Shown one piece after another: positions 1 through 9,479 of a DNA stretch of 20,012 nucleotides. Position 1 is the first letter of the stretch, and each line of letters opens with the position of its first letter. Made by a program: the position numbers and the translations under genes. Under the pieces are notes generated by a model. The model ran no database searches. It saw nothing but the letters and a program-made list of their open reading frames with translations, and was not told where the DNA came from. This DNA is from Candidatus Heimdallarchaeota archaeon (GTDB lineage: Archaea > Asgardarchaeota > Heimdallarchaeia > Heimdallarchaeales > Kariarchaeaceae), in assembly GCA_021399405.1 (NCBI GenBank), contig JAAFKL010000099.1, positions 1-20,012 of the forward strand, in the 5' to 3' direction.

Positions 1-32
1 AAATTCACTACTACGGAATTTAGGGACAAATC

Positions 33-42
33 CTTTTAAATT
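33..42 (+). promoter_or_regulatory. TATA-like box before the first gene
   Basis: The A/T stretch cttttaaatt is centred about 23 bases before the ATG at 60. That is close to the usual archaeal TATA-to-start-site distance, so the mRNA probably begins at or near the start codon. There is no Shine-Dalgarno site. Confidence 0.45.
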
Positions 43-59
43 AATTGAATAAAGATTAG

Positions 60-473
60 ATGTCAGAAAAATTAAAGGTGACAGATATGGTAGAATTTTT
101 AGCAGGATTTGTTGGTACAGTCGTTATGACAATGATGATACTCTTCGGAGACAAAATGGGCTTAATGCCTCCACAATCGCAATATCGATTAATTGTTGAT
201 GGGATGGGTGGTAAAATGAATGAAATGATGGGAGTTCCCAAAGAAATGGCATGGATTGTCCATTTTGGGATAGGAACCATCGCACACCCACTACTTATTG
301 ATATTTTAGATCTGAGTTTTGCAACAGAAATTGCCTATGCACTTGTATTCGCATTCGCTATGATTATGATGCTTGATTTCATGGGTGCCCCAAGTGAATG
401 GAAATCAAAAATGAGCATGGGAATCATAATGGCTCACATTGTCTACGTATTAGTTTTTGAGCTTTTAATTTAA
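60..473 (+). CDS. Small four-helix membrane protein, unknown function
   Basis: This 137-residue protein is almost entirely hydrophobic and has about four likely membrane segments, near residues 11-31, 63-82, 86-108 and 119-136. It is rich in methionine, especially in the loop around residues 34-60 (MMPPQ- and MGGKMNEMMG-like stretches). The overall pattern resembles small archaeal and bacterial membrane proteins of the DUF6789 type, but that is an impression and no catalytic motif is visible. It appears to be a single-gene unit: a TATA-like box lies just before it, and 177 non-coding bases follow before the next gene, which has its own TATA box. Function is not known. Confidence 0.8.
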   Translation: MSEKLKVTDMVEFLAGFVGTVVMTMMILFGDKMGLMPPQSQYRLIVDGMGGKMNEMMGVPKEMAWIVHFGIGTIAHPLLIDILDLSFATEIAYALVFAFAMIMMLDFMGAPSEWKSKMSMGIIMAHIVYVLVFELLI

Positions 474-618
474 ATAAGATTTTCAACACTAATGTCGTTC
501 ATCCTTTGAGTATTAAGCTAATAACTAAATAATCAAGTTTCTTAGATTTGTTTTACAATGAAGTATTATTTAGGTAGCAATTCTTGGAATTTGCTCATTA
601 CAATTTGATCAATCTACA

Positions 619-629
619 ATATTTATTAA
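619..629 (+). promoter_or_regulatory. TATA-like box of the ABC transporter operon
   Basis: The sequence atatttattaa is centred about 27 bases before the GTG at 651, which fits a leaderless transcript. A five-codon ATG frame (646-663) overlaps the GTG start in another frame. Confidence 0.5.
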
Positions 630-650
630 GAGGTTCCACACCGAAATGAC

Positions 651-3600
651 GTGGCTAAACTGAGATATTCCGCTCTACTAATATTTATTTTTATTCTAAT
701 TTCTTCATCTAGTATTCAAATTTTATCACAAACTGAAATCACAGAGGATACAGTACCAATAGCATTTTTTCTAACAGAAGAGGAAGAGGATTTTCCTAGT
801 GTACATCCACTTGGAATTAAGGAAGATTCTAGGGGCAATATACATAGCTGGATGTATTATATTGAACCTGAGAGGCCTGACCGAACAGATCAGTTTTTCA
901 TTGTATATTACTCAGTCATTAGTCCCGATGGAAACTCATCATTTATTGAAGTTGACAGACAACCATTTTCACTTACGAGATTATCAATTTTCTACAAACA
1001 AGATTTTTATGAATTTGACGATGGAACAGTCACCGCAGTTTTTCTCAAAACATCAGATTTTGGAACATTCATCAAGCGAATTCGATACGATCAGGATACT
1101 GGTTATAAGATAGAATCAATTGAAAGTCCAAAAGAATTTGATTTTACTGGGCATATTATCGGTCCGCTTATCACCGACAACAAGGTGGAATACCTCTTCC
1201 CTGCAAAAAACACAACCAGTAACAGGCAAGTATTGTCAAGATTCAGATTTGCCGATAGTATATCAGACCCTGAGGTTGAAGCATATGATTTTCCTAATGT
1301 TTTACTAGGAAATGTCTCAAAACAGGTTAATGAGGTGTTTGATGTCGCTTACGCAAACGACAGTCGATATTGGTTAAGCACCATTGATGCTGCCGGTAGT
1401 AATCAATCACTAGTGCTAGTAAATGATTTCATGAATGGTACGTATGCTATTGATGGATTCGTTGAAGGGTTAAATGTCGCCCCCATAGCCAATTTTGAAT
1501 TATTCAGACATATCAGAGCGGATATTCTTTTACCACAATTAGTGAGTACGACTTCTGGAAAGCTTTTTACTTTCTTATCAAGTTTTGAAGGAGAATTTAA
1601 CTATCTCACTCAATGGAAAAATGGCACCGCTACAAGAATCTTGGATGATTTAGATATTGATCCATTCTTTTTACAATTTCTTGTTCATTTGGGTACATAT
1701 GGAGATGTGCTCAAAGCCAGTAGCCTGAGTATTCAATATGCACAACTGTCTATTAGTTTTACCGTTGATATTATTAGATACAATACTACCACTGGTGAGT
1801 TAGAAAAATCAAGATTCCAAGATTCATCATTCAATAAAACTTTCTTTTTGTTTGCCTCTGATGATAATTCTGATAAGGATATTGGGTTGGTTTCTTCAAT
1901 CGGGACTACTGATCAGCTGAAAGAAGATTACAACATATTAAATGGAACTATTAGTTCGGTTTATGTTTTCACTGATGCTGAACTTCCTGTAGTAACTCCC
2001 GGGTTTGTAAATATCCTATTTCGGGAACCGGAAAGTGATGATACAGAAAGAAACACAACAATGATTTTGATTGGATTGGCGATTTTATTTGGACTTAGTG
2101 TCTTTGGATTTACATATTTACACAAGAGAAACCAGCAATTCACCTTTCCAGTTGAATTTAATATAAAGCGCGAAGATCATAAGTTCAGTAGATTGGAGAA
2201 AACAAATTCCAAGATAAATAATTATTTCAGGAGTAAGGCTATATACTTCTCGGCTAACCGATCGAGGATCATAAGTTCAGTTATGGTAATGACTCTTCCA
2301 GCTATAATTCTACTCAGCTTATTTACAGGGATATTAAGCCATCAAGAAGCATTGCTTGTGACTTATGAGCATCAAAACTCCCTTAATGATCAAGAGGATT
2401 TCATCTTCCAGAACGGTGATTTTACTTGGGGAGATTCATGGTACAAAGATGAGTTTACCTCGCTAACCCTGTCAGAAGTTGATTTTGCGATACCAGAAGA
2501 ATTATCAAAACAGGCATTTATAAAATATGGACTGGATGATATTGCGGCGGAGATGTCATCATTTACCTATTTCCCTTTGTTTGAGAGAAGGCATTTTTCA
2601 TTTATCGAAGATGGAACAAACCAATCAATAAGTTATCCTTGGGCTCAACAATTTACAGTGTTAGGTGAAGGCTGGAAGGGTTATATTGAAGAACAGCTAA
2701 TAGAAGGAAGATTACCTGAAGCCCCGCATGAAGTATTAGTACAAGAATCTTGGTACTCAATTCGCGATGCAGCATCTCCTCAATTACCTTATGGGGTAAT
2801 TTATGGGGTTAATTCAACCATTGAGTTTGAAGCTTCAGAACTGGATATCTTCCTGAACATAACCACACCGGGTATGAAACAAAATGTGACAATTGTTGGT
2901 GTGGTAAAAAAGGTAGAGAATCAATCTTTTAATGAAATCAAGTTTTGGGCTGACAAACTAAATACTACTCTACCCGGACTAAGATTTTTGGATTCCCTAC
3001 CATTCTATACATTCCCATCTTTGATAAGTGAGTTTCTCCCTAATTTCTCAAGATTAAGTATAAGACCTCTGAATTATGTAAATATTCGATACAATGTATT
3101 TGATCTTGACAGAGAAAAGATTCCGGGGATAATTGATGGTTTCACAACACTTGGGACTCAGACAATTTCACAAACTGGGTTCTCATGGTTAGGTAGATTG
3201 GATGAGCAAAGGATTGTAACATTTCTAGAGGAATATTTTGAAGCAAGTCGAGATATCCAGTTGGAAGGTGTTGTACTGACAATCCCTGCCTTATTATTGA
3301 TTCTTATTTTAACATTCGATGGATTGAATATTGGTAAGACATCTGTGCAACAAGAAATATTGCGATTCCGCAAAGAGGGAATGAGGACTGAAAATATATT
3401 CTCACTATTCGTTCATGAAAGGTTTGTAACTACAACAATAGCGACTGTGTTTGGTATAATTTTTGTTAACAGCACTACGGGATTTTTACTATCATTAACC
3501 GGATTCTTCAATATTGAAAGTGAAAACACCCCTCCAGTTACAACGAGATTTAAATTAATTCTTTATCTCAGTGTGTTCTTTGTCCTCTTCATTGTCGGTT

Positions 3601-5132
3601 TGATAAGATCAATCCAATATTTTATTGTCGAAAGTGATTGGAGATACAGCCAAGACCTCAAAGGTTTCAAAGGAGATTTGATTATAATATCGATTGGGGT
3701 GATATTGGCTTTCAGCTCAAATTATCTTTCAGGATATTTTCAGGATCAGGCAAATTTAATTGATACAGGTGGTAATGTTGATGCAGGAACACAACTTGTG
3801 ATATTAAATTTAAGATTAATAGCTTTGCTAGTTGCAGCATTTGGTGGAATAATTGTCCTCTCGAAAATCATGAACAGATTGTTCATGCTAATAGGAAAGT
3901 TTGGATGGAAGATATCAAGATCTAGCAAGGGCTTAGTTTTCAACGGGATTAGAACAAACACGAGCCTATATGGTAGAGCTCTTTTGATTTTAATTTTGAC
4001 ATTCGTTATCATTGTGCCCATGATTGTTGTACCAAGCACTCTAAATTTCAAATATGAAAATGCAGCTTACGATGAGTTGGGTACTGATATACGAGTTGAA
4101 AATTGGCATTTGGTTGCTAACGAGACTAAAGATAAAATTCTCAATCTTCAAGACGTAGAACAGAGTTCTGTATATTTCTATGAACCAGTAACTTTTATTG
4201 CAGATATTGAAATTAGGATATTTGCAATAGATCCAGATTCTTATTTGCAATCAATTGTAGTCCCTCAATTATTCGAAAAAGATTATGAAGAAAATTTAAA
4301 ACTAATTTCAACACTAGGTAAGGGCGAGATACTTACGAATGAAGAATTTATTGAACGAAACACTCTAACTATTGGTCAAACTATTCCGATTGAATTCACA
4401 AATCATATCGATGATTACCATTTAGAAGTTGTTGATTCATATCATCAACTACCTGTTCTCAAATATGAATTATTGGCGTTGGAAGCTGCAGATATTACAC
4501 CATTACAGATGGTAATGACCCTTGAAACTTTATTAGAAATCCAAGCATTATTCTCTTCTGATTCAACCAGGGACAGCTCCGCTGTGGCTGATGCATTAAA
4601 CAATAGGAATCTGATGATAAAGGCGAGTTCAATCTATAACGTGGACGATATTGTTAGTGTTGTTCGTCAAGGTGGTACTCAAGTTCAATTCATAACTCAA
4701 TTAATTCAAGAGAAAAGACACCCATTCTTCCGAGCTTTTGAATTCATTACTCATCTTAGTATTATTGTTGCTGCAATCGCACCATTACTTGCATCTATGA
4801 TATTAGCAAGAATATTATTTGAAAGGAGAAAAGATGAACTTGAGGTCTATCTTCGAGCAGGCGCAACTCGCAATGCATATATCAAACAATTGAGTCTTGA
4901 ATACATCCTTACAGTCATATTTCCAAGTATTATAGGAATACCACTGGGTTATTGGTGGAGTTATTCTAATGGTCCCGAATTCTTTGGAGAAACAGCTGAG
5001 GATCTATTTTGGAAACTCAGATTAGATTTTATTGTTGTCTGGATGCTAATTACGTGGATACTATCATTAACAATCTGGGTTTGGCAGTTGAAATCATCGA
5101 TTGATAAACATCTAAAGGAGGTCAGATTATAA
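651..5132 (+). CDS. Giant FtsX/MacB-type ABC transporter permease with N-terminal outside domain
   Basis: This 1493-residue membrane protein is the permease of a type VII (MacB/LolCDE-like) ABC system. A signal-like segment (residues 7-25) leads into a roughly 440-residue outside domain with many NxS/T sites, closed by a membrane segment near 470-490. Two FtsX-type halves follow. The first has a helix at 541-562, an outside MacB-like domain at 565-868, and helices at 872-890, about 925-950 and 967-985. Two linker helices lie at 1008-1028 and 1050-1072. The second half has a helix at 1110-1130, an outside domain to about 1360, and helices at 1365-1387, 1416-1435 and 1458-1478. FtsX-like coupling stretches occur after both halves (EILRFRKEGM, LEVYLRAGATR). 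The start is GTG. The stop overlaps the ATPase start by one base. Substrate is unknown; lipid or protein handling at the membrane is an inference from the family. Confidence 0.88.
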   Translation: MAKLRYSALLIFIFILISSSSIQILSQTEITEDTVPIAFFLTEEEEDFPSVHPLGIKEDSRGNIHSWMYYIEPERPDRTDQFFIVYYSVISPDGNSSFIEVDRQPFSLTRLSIFYKQDFYEFDDGTVTAVFLKTSDFGTFIKRIRYDQDTGYKIESIESPKEFDFTGHIIGPLITDNKVEYLFPAKNTTSNRQVLSRFRFADSISDPEVEAYDFPNVLLGNVSKQVNEVFDVAYANDSRYWLSTIDAAGSNQSLVLVNDFMNGTYAIDGFVEGLNVAPIANFELFRHIRADILLPQLVSTTSGKLFTFLSSFEGEFNYLTQWKNGTATRILDDLDIDPFFLQFLVHLGTYGDVLKASSLSIQYAQLSISFTVDIIRYNTTTGELEKSRFQDSSFNKTFFLFASDDNSDKDIGLVSSIGTTDQLKEDYNILNGTISSVYVFTDAELPVVTPGFVNILFREPESDDTERNTTMILIGLAILFGLSVFGFTYLHKRNQQFTFPVEFNIKREDHKFSRLEKTNSKINNYFRSKAIYFSANRSRIISSVMVMTLPAIILLSLFTGILSHQEALLVTYEHQNSLNDQEDFIFQNGDFTWGDSWYKDEFTSLTLSEVDFAIPEELSKQAFIKYGLDDIAAEMSSFTYFPLFERRHFSFIEDGTNQSISYPWAQQFTVLGEGWKGYIEEQLIEGRLPEAPHEVLVQESWYSIRDAASPQLPYGVIYGVNSTIEFEASELDIFLNITTPGMKQNVTIVGVVKKVENQSFNEIKFWADKLNTTLPGLRFLDSLPFYTFPSLISEFLPNFSRLSIRPLNYVNIRYNVFDLDREKIPGIIDGFTTLGTQTISQTGFSWLGRLDEQRIVTFLEEYFEASRDIQLEGVVLTIPALLLILILTFDGLNIGKTSVQQEILRFRKEGMRTENIFSLFVHERFVTTTIATVFGIIFVNSTTGFLLSLTGFFNIESENTPPVTTRFKLILYLSVFFVLFIVGLIRSIQYFIVESDWRYSQDLKGFKGDLIIISIGVILAFSSNYLSGYFQDQANLIDTGGNVDAGTQLVILNLRLIALLVAAFGGIIVLSKIMNRLFMLIGKFGWKISRSSKGLVFNGIRTNTSLYGRALLILILTFVIIVPMIVVPSTLNFKYENAAYDELGTDIRVENWHLVANETKDKILNLQDVEQSSVYFYEPVTFIADIEIRIFAIDPDSYLQSIVVPQLFEKDYEENLKLISTLGKGEILTNEEFIERNTLTIGQTIPIEFTNHIDDYHLEVVDSYHQLPVLKYELLALEAADITPLQMVMTLETLLEIQALFSSDSTRDSSAVADALNNRNLMIKASSIYNVDDIVSVVRQGGTQVQFITQLIQEKRHPFFRAFEFITHLSIIVAAIAPLLASMILARILFERRKDELEVYLRAGATRNAYIKQLSLEYILTVIFPSIIGIPLGYWWSYSNGPEFFGETAEDLFWKLRLDFIVVWMLITWILSLTIWVWQLKSSIDKHLKEVRL
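5114..5122 (+). promoter_or_regulatory. Strong Shine-Dalgarno site before the tandem ATPase
   Basis: The string aaaggaggt lies inside the last permease codons, 9 bases before the ATG at 5132. With the TAATG overlap of stop and start, it indicates translational coupling of permease and ATPase. Confidence 0.85.
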
Positions 5133-6859
5133 TGACTGCATTTAATGATGGATATTCTGTTTCTGTTGAGAATGTAATCAAGATTTTTGAACACAGGTTG
5201 GATAATACCAAGATTTCCGCATTGAGAGGTTGTGATTTGTTCGTAAGATACGGGGAAATTGTATCAATCATCGGTCCAAGCGGTGCGGGAAAATCAACAT
5301 TGTTAAACATAATTGCAGGAATAGAAATTCCCTCAAGTGGTCAAGTTTTGATAGGGAATACCCAAATTCAAGATTGGACAGATATTCGAAGAAGAGAGTT
5401 TAGACGAAGATATCTGAGCATCTTCTCTCAAATTTCTCGAGAGAATTTTGATCCTCGAATGAAGGTTCATCAATTGCTTCGATGGGAATTACTTAATGCA
5501 AGATGGCATTCAAGCCTAATAGAAGACAGAATTGATGAGGTATTAAATAAATTAGAAATCATGAATCTTAAAGAAATTCCTGCAGGAATGTTATCTGCAG
5601 GCGAAGCTATGAGAATTTCATTAGCAAAAGCTGTAATCAAAAAACCGTATGTGATTCTAGCAGATGAACCGACAGGGCAATTAGATACAGAAAATATGCA
5701 ACTACTTTACAAACTCGTCAAGGAAATTGTCAAAGATGGAACATCATTCATTGTTGCAACCCATGATATAAGATTTCAATCTGTCTCAGATCGGTCAATG
5801 TTAATATTGGACGGTAGGCTTGCTGGTGAAGAAGATTTCGAAAATATATTCTCTGTAGAGCCAAGTGCAAAAGAAATTCAAGCAAACGCTATAGTTTCGA
5901 AGAAACTAATTCTGGACTCAACTGATAGCATACGACTTCCCATTGAAATTGTGAAAAGATTAGATGTCAATAGATATCTCAGAATTACTCACGATCCCAA
6001 AGAAGATTTCGTAACTATGTTGAAAGATGAGACTGATAAAGGGCTACCAGAGGAAATCTTGAAACAGGATGATAATATCAAAACACCGGATTTTTCAAGA
6101 AAAAACATTATTGATCATTCGATCATCGAAGTTAATGGAATAACAAAATTTTACGGAAGTGGCAATAATAAGAACGTAATATTAGAAAATCTCGATATGT
6201 CGATAAAACAGGGAGAGATGGTAGTGCTCCTCGGTCCATCTGGAGTTGGGAAAACCACCCTGATGAACGTGATTTTTGGGATTGAACAAACCAATTCTGG
6301 ATCGATCACGCTATCCAAGGCTGATCGCCAGGATGAAATCAAGAGTAATGTAAAGACCATTGAAAATAGGTTCAAAGAAATTTCATATTTAACTCAAAAT
6401 TATATACTACACCCATATATCTCTGTTGAAGAGAATATCTTACTTCCACGAATATTAAATGGGCATTCAAAATCGAAAAAGACATTTAAGGCGATTAGAG
6501 GCCTACTCAAGCATTTTGAAATTGAAGAATATCGAAATGTGTTCCCAACTGAATTATCTGGTGGACAGCAGCAAAGAGTTGCACTTGCTGCAGCTGTCTT
6601 CAAGGACACTGAAATAATTTTAGCTGATGAACCTACAGCTAATTTAGATGGTAAACTAGCTAAATTGGTAATGAATACCCTAACTGAATATGCTGAAAGT
6701 GGTAAAACCCTAATCGTAGCAAGTCATGATTTAACTCAAATTAGACCAGGATATAGAGTTATCAAAATCTTAGACAAAGAAATTATAGAAGACGTTATTG
6801 CAGACGAAGCTTATTGTGAGAAGCTCAGAAGCCAATTTGCACTAAGTAATTCTCATTAG
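5132..6859 (+). CDS. Tandem ABC ATPase (two LolD/MacB-type nucleotide-binding domains)
   Basis: This 575-residue cytoplasmic protein holds two complete ABC ATPase domains. Domain 1 has Walker A GPSGAGKST (48-56), Q-loop Q100, signature LSAGE (154-158), Walker B VILAD with E179, and switch H211. Domain 2 has Walker A GPSGVGKTT (368-376), Q422, signature LSGGQ (475-479), IILAD with E500, and H532. A charged linker of about 90 residues separates them. The sequence style (ADEPTG/ADEPTA followed by LD) is that of the LolD/MacB class, matching the FtsX-type permease just upstream, with which it overlaps by one base. One ATPase chain with two domains next to one permease chain with two halves suggests a complete transporter from two polypeptides. 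The first signature departs from LSGGQ, so the two ATP sites may not be equal. The stop overlaps the convergent next gene by 4 bases. Confidence 0.95.
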   Translation: MTAFNDGYSVSVENVIKIFEHRLDNTKISALRGCDLFVRYGEIVSIIGPSGAGKSTLLNIIAGIEIPSSGQVLIGNTQIQDWTDIRRREFRRRYLSIFSQISRENFDPRMKVHQLLRWELLNARWHSSLIEDRIDEVLNKLEIMNLKEIPAGMLSAGEAMRISLAKAVIKKPYVILADEPTGQLDTENMQLLYKLVKEIVKDGTSFIVATHDIRFQSVSDRSMLILDGRLAGEEDFENIFSVEPSAKEIQANAIVSKKLILDSTDSIRLPIEIVKRLDVNRYLRITHDPKEDFVTMLKDETDKGLPEEILKQDDNIKTPDFSRKNIIDHSIIEVNGITKFYGSGNNKNVILENLDMSIKQGEMVVLLGPSGVGKTTLMNVIFGIEQTNSGSITLSKADRQDEIKSNVKTIENRFKEISYLTQNYILHPYISVEENILLPRILNGHSKSKKTFKAIRGLLKHFEIEEYRNVFPTELSGGQQQRVALAAAVFKDTEIILADEPTANLDGKLAKLVMNTLTEYAESGKTLIVASHDLTQIRPGYRVIKILDKEIIEDVIADEAYCEKLRSQFALSNSH

Positions 6860-7416
6860 TAATTGTAATTCCTTTCATCTTCTGTTTCTATTTCTACTCC
6901 AGTACCCAATACTAATCGATTGACAAAATTGAAATATCCAATTATCAAGTTAATGTCCAATACAGCCCGATCAATGAAACCAGCCTGTTCTAAGTTATTG
7001 TAGTCATTCTCATTTATTTCACCAGGATTTTTTGTTAGCTTCTCACAATATTTTACGAGAATCATGTCCTTATTTTCCAATCCGACACCTTCAACTAATT
7101 CTTCCATTGATGGAGCATCTTCCCAATTTGATTTCAAACCCTCGTAATGGTGTAAAATACAATATTCACAGTTATTAAAATATGACACAACTGCACCTAT
7201 TAATTCTCTTTGTATCCGTGATAACGGGGAGTCATCGTACATTATTGCCATATACAAGTCAAGATGTGCCATCATTGCCTTTGGATGGAGGCTTTGTGAT
7301 TGATGAACGTGTGCAATAGCACCTCTAGATCCCCCTATTCGTTTGTAGGCTCGTTGTAAAATTTTATCTTGTGCTTCTGTTGGACCAATTACTTTGATGA
7401 ATGCTTTCTTACCCAT
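6856..7416 (-). CDS. AhpD-like / carboxymuconolactone decarboxylase family protein
   Basis: This 186-residue all-helical protein matches the uncharacterised peroxidase-related branch of the AhpD family. The core is visible as E71 followed by a CEYC motif (C83, C86) and H89/H90, the ExxxC..CxxH arrangement that gives AhpD proteins a redox-active cysteine pair and a proton relay. A thiol-based peroxidase or disulfide-reductase role in the cytoplasm is expected from the family; the natural substrate is unknown. The ATG at 7416 fits the N-terminus of homologues. It lies 71 bases after a dehydrogenase gene on the same strand, so the two could share a transcript, but no clear internal Shine-Dalgarno site is visible. 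Its stop shares bases with the stop of the convergent ATPase gene. Confidence 0.85.
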   Translation of the reverse strand: MGKKAFIKVIGPTEAQDKILQRAYKRIGGSRGAIAHVHQSQSLHPKAMMAHLDLYMAIMYDDSPLSRIQRELIGAVVSYFNNCEYCILHHYEGLKSNWEDAPSMEELVEGVGLENKDMILVKYCEKLTKNPGEINENDYNNLEQAGFIDRAVLDINLIIGYFNFVNRLVLGTGVEIETEDERNYNY

Positions 7417-7487
7417 AAAACAAGTTTTGAATTAAGATTAATCAAGCTATGGTTGGAATATTATTTCATTAAAATATTAAGAAAAAA

Positions 7488-8819
7488 TTATTTAGGATAA
7501 ATTGCCTTATCAACTATTCTATATGCATTTTCCGTTGGTGTGATCCCTAAAGACTTCGCTTCATTCAGGTTATCCAGAGTAGTTGATGGAACAATATTAT
7601 TTACCTTGCCAAGAACATCCTCTGTTTTGGCTAGTTCTTGATTTTCATATTCATCACATCCACTTATCACACCACCGATATTATGCCACCAGGAAACCTG
7701 GTATAATATTCCTTGATGCGCTAATACTTTTGCCAAGGCAAATTCTTCCTTTTGACTTGATGCTCTAAGTTGATTATTTGCTCCTCCAATAATTATTTTT
7801 GCTCTCAATTTAGCAATATTGTCTTTTGTAAATACCCCTCCAACCGCGCAAGGGGATAAGATATCACACTCAGCGTATAAAATCTCTTCTGAAGAAATAA
7901 TATTAATGTTTTTTTCACGGTATCTCTCTAATAATTGCTCACAAGCTTGCGTCTGCACATCTGCTACTAGCAATTTGACATCCTCCTGTAAATAGTATTC
8001 AGCAAGTGGACCCCCAACTTGTCCTAAACCTTGAATAGCTATTGTTTTGCCTACTAATTCTGAGCTCCCCAATTTGAATTTTGCAGCTTGTTTTGCAGCA
8101 AGATAAACACCAAAAGCAGTTGGCTTACCAGTTGCCCCCAAAGGACCTTTGGGCCCCCCAGTAATATTACTAGTAAAATTCGCTTTCATTACATTAGCAA
8201 GTTCAATGGGGAACCCCATATCAGGTCCGGTGAAAGTCTTTGATCGATCAAGTGAATATGCTAAAAATCCAATTATTTCCAGATTGTTAAGATCTAATTC
8301 ATTCATAATAACTGTCATTTTAGATCCCCCATAAGTTATATTGGCTGCATAATTTTTGAAACTCATAGCTCTAGATAAATTTAAACCATCAATTATGACA
8401 TCAATCTCCGCTTCTTCAGGATCATGCCTCCGAATTCCTCCAGCACGCAGTACTGATCTGCGATTATTCAAGCCTAATTGATCACTATGAACATTATTGA
8501 TGAATCGAATATTGAATTCTTTATGATATAAACATTCAATAAACAGATGTTTACCCTTTCGCAACAAAGATTTCAAGTTTTCCAAATACTCTTTTTCTTC
8601 ACTATTTTTGAAAAGTTGTTGCGTCTCCTCATGACTTAGATATTTTTCACTAACTGTCAAAGGTGTAGATTGATAAAACAGCTTATTGTAATTTGACCAA
8701 AGAATTGTATTATCCCATAGTTTCGAGGCTCTTAATACAATTTGATCAGTTCGCCAGTTATAATTTATTTTCAAACAGGTGAGATCTTCTCGATTTAATA
8801 TATCAAATAAGCTGGTCAT
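7488..8819 (-). CDS. Glu/Leu/Phe/Val dehydrogenase family protein (leucine dehydrogenase-like)
   Basis: This 443-residue enzyme of the amino-acid dehydrogenase superfamily oxidatively deaminates (or reductively aminates) an amino or keto acid with NAD(P). The family signature runs from AGGIRRH (126-132) through RAMSFKN, with catalytic-type K155, to YGGSK with K167, which corresponds to GGGK. D200 sits in TGPDMG. The Rossmann fingerprint is GLGQVG (264-269), and GGANNQL (345-351) is typical of leucine dehydrogenases. It is about 80 residues longer than bacterial leucine dehydrogenase, mostly from an N-terminal extension of about 100 residues with no recognised motif. The usual YAPDY-xxN-AGG stretch is changed here to YQVSWWHN-IGG, keeping N380 and the glycines. 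Substrate specificity is therefore uncertain; leucine is only the closest guess. A TATA-like box lies 27 bases upstream. Confidence 0.88.
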   Translation of the reverse strand: MTSLFDILNREDLTCLKINYNWRTDQIVLRASKLWDNTILWSNYNKLFYQSTPLTVSEKYLSHEETQQLFKNSEEKEYLENLKSLLRKGKHLFIECLYHKEFNIRFINNVHSDQLGLNNRRSVLRAGGIRRHDPEEAEIDVIIDGLNLSRAMSFKNYAANITYGGSKMTVIMNELDLNNLEIIGFLAYSLDRSKTFTGPDMGFPIELANVMKANFTSNITGGPKGPLGATGKPTAFGVYLAAKQAAKFKLGSSELVGKTIAIQGLGQVGGPLAEYYLQEDVKLLVADVQTQACEQLLERYREKNINIISSEEILYAECDILSPCAVGGVFTKDNIAKLRAKIIIGGANNQLRASSQKEEFALAKVLAHQGILYQVSWWHNIGGVISGCDEYENQELAKTEDVLGKVNNIVPSTTLDNLNEAKSLGITPTENAYRIVDKAIYPK

Positions 8820-8840
8820 GACTTTTATTTCTTATAACGC

Positions 8841-8850
8841 CATAATAAAG
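8841..8850 (-). promoter_or_regulatory. TATA-like box of the dehydrogenase gene
   Basis: On the minus strand, ctttattatg is centred about 27 bases before the ATG at 8819. This fits a leaderless transcript. Confidence 0.45.
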
Positions 8851-8920
8851 TAGTACAAAGAATTTCGTACCAAATCATCCAAGGTATGTTGTCTATTTAC
8901 TTAACATAAATTTCATATCT

Positions 8921-9265
8921 TCAACCAGCAAATAGGTAATCATCTCGAAAGAAGATTTCAACTGTTCCTCTGATGATATCTAGTAATTCTTCTTCCTCTT
9001 GAGTGATGATTTCATCATATTGAGCCAGTGTTACTGCATCATCTTTTATTTTTTTAAGAAGAAACATCATTTTCTGTTTTTCTGTTTCTGTTAATTTCTT
9101 ATCTTCCCATGCTTTAATTGAGTATTCAAGTAAATTTGTTACATTCAGATCCGTAGCTTTGATTATCCTACCTTCATCAAAAGTGATTTCTTTATCTTCA
9201 TTGGCTTTCTTAAACAATTTAACCAGAAGATGCCAGCCTTTATCCTTGATCAGGTTTGATTTCAC
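8921..9265 (-). CDS. Small acidic helical-repeat protein (TerB-like motif), unknown function
   Basis: This 114-residue charged, all-helical protein begins with GTG at 9265, the first start after an in-frame TGA. It contains three copies of a loop-helix pattern: ANEDKEITFDE (22-32), WEDKKLTETE (53-62) and AQYDEIITQEEE (81-92). Each is an acidic turn, a hydrophobic residue, Thr, and then an acidic helix, reminiscent of TerB-like or EF-hand-like repeats. The full set of EF-hand calcium ligands is not evident. A second protein with the same pattern lies at 10968-11297. It is divergent from the downstream SDR gene across a 214-base gap holding AT-rich promoter-like runs, including taatatatta about 38 bases upstream of its own start. 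No function is assigned. Confidence 0.75.
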   Translation of the reverse strand: MKSNLIKDKGWHLLVKLFKKANEDKEITFDEGRIIKATDLNVTNLLEYSIKAWEDKKLTETEKQKMMFLLKKIKDDAVTLAQYDEIITQEEEELLDIIRGTVEIFFRDDYLFAG

Positions 9266-9479
9266 TTTTACTCACTTTACTATAGGTCTATGTCCCTAAT
9301 ATATTATTGTATATTATGATGGTTAAATATTTGGGACGGAATGACAACTAGAAAAGCTGATTGGAAATGATGTTAGAAAGATAGAATCTACAGATTGAAG
9401 GCAATTATATCTAACCAAATTTAGTTTTTAATCACTTTAATCTCAATAATTATTTGATATAACTAGTTAAGGATAGATC

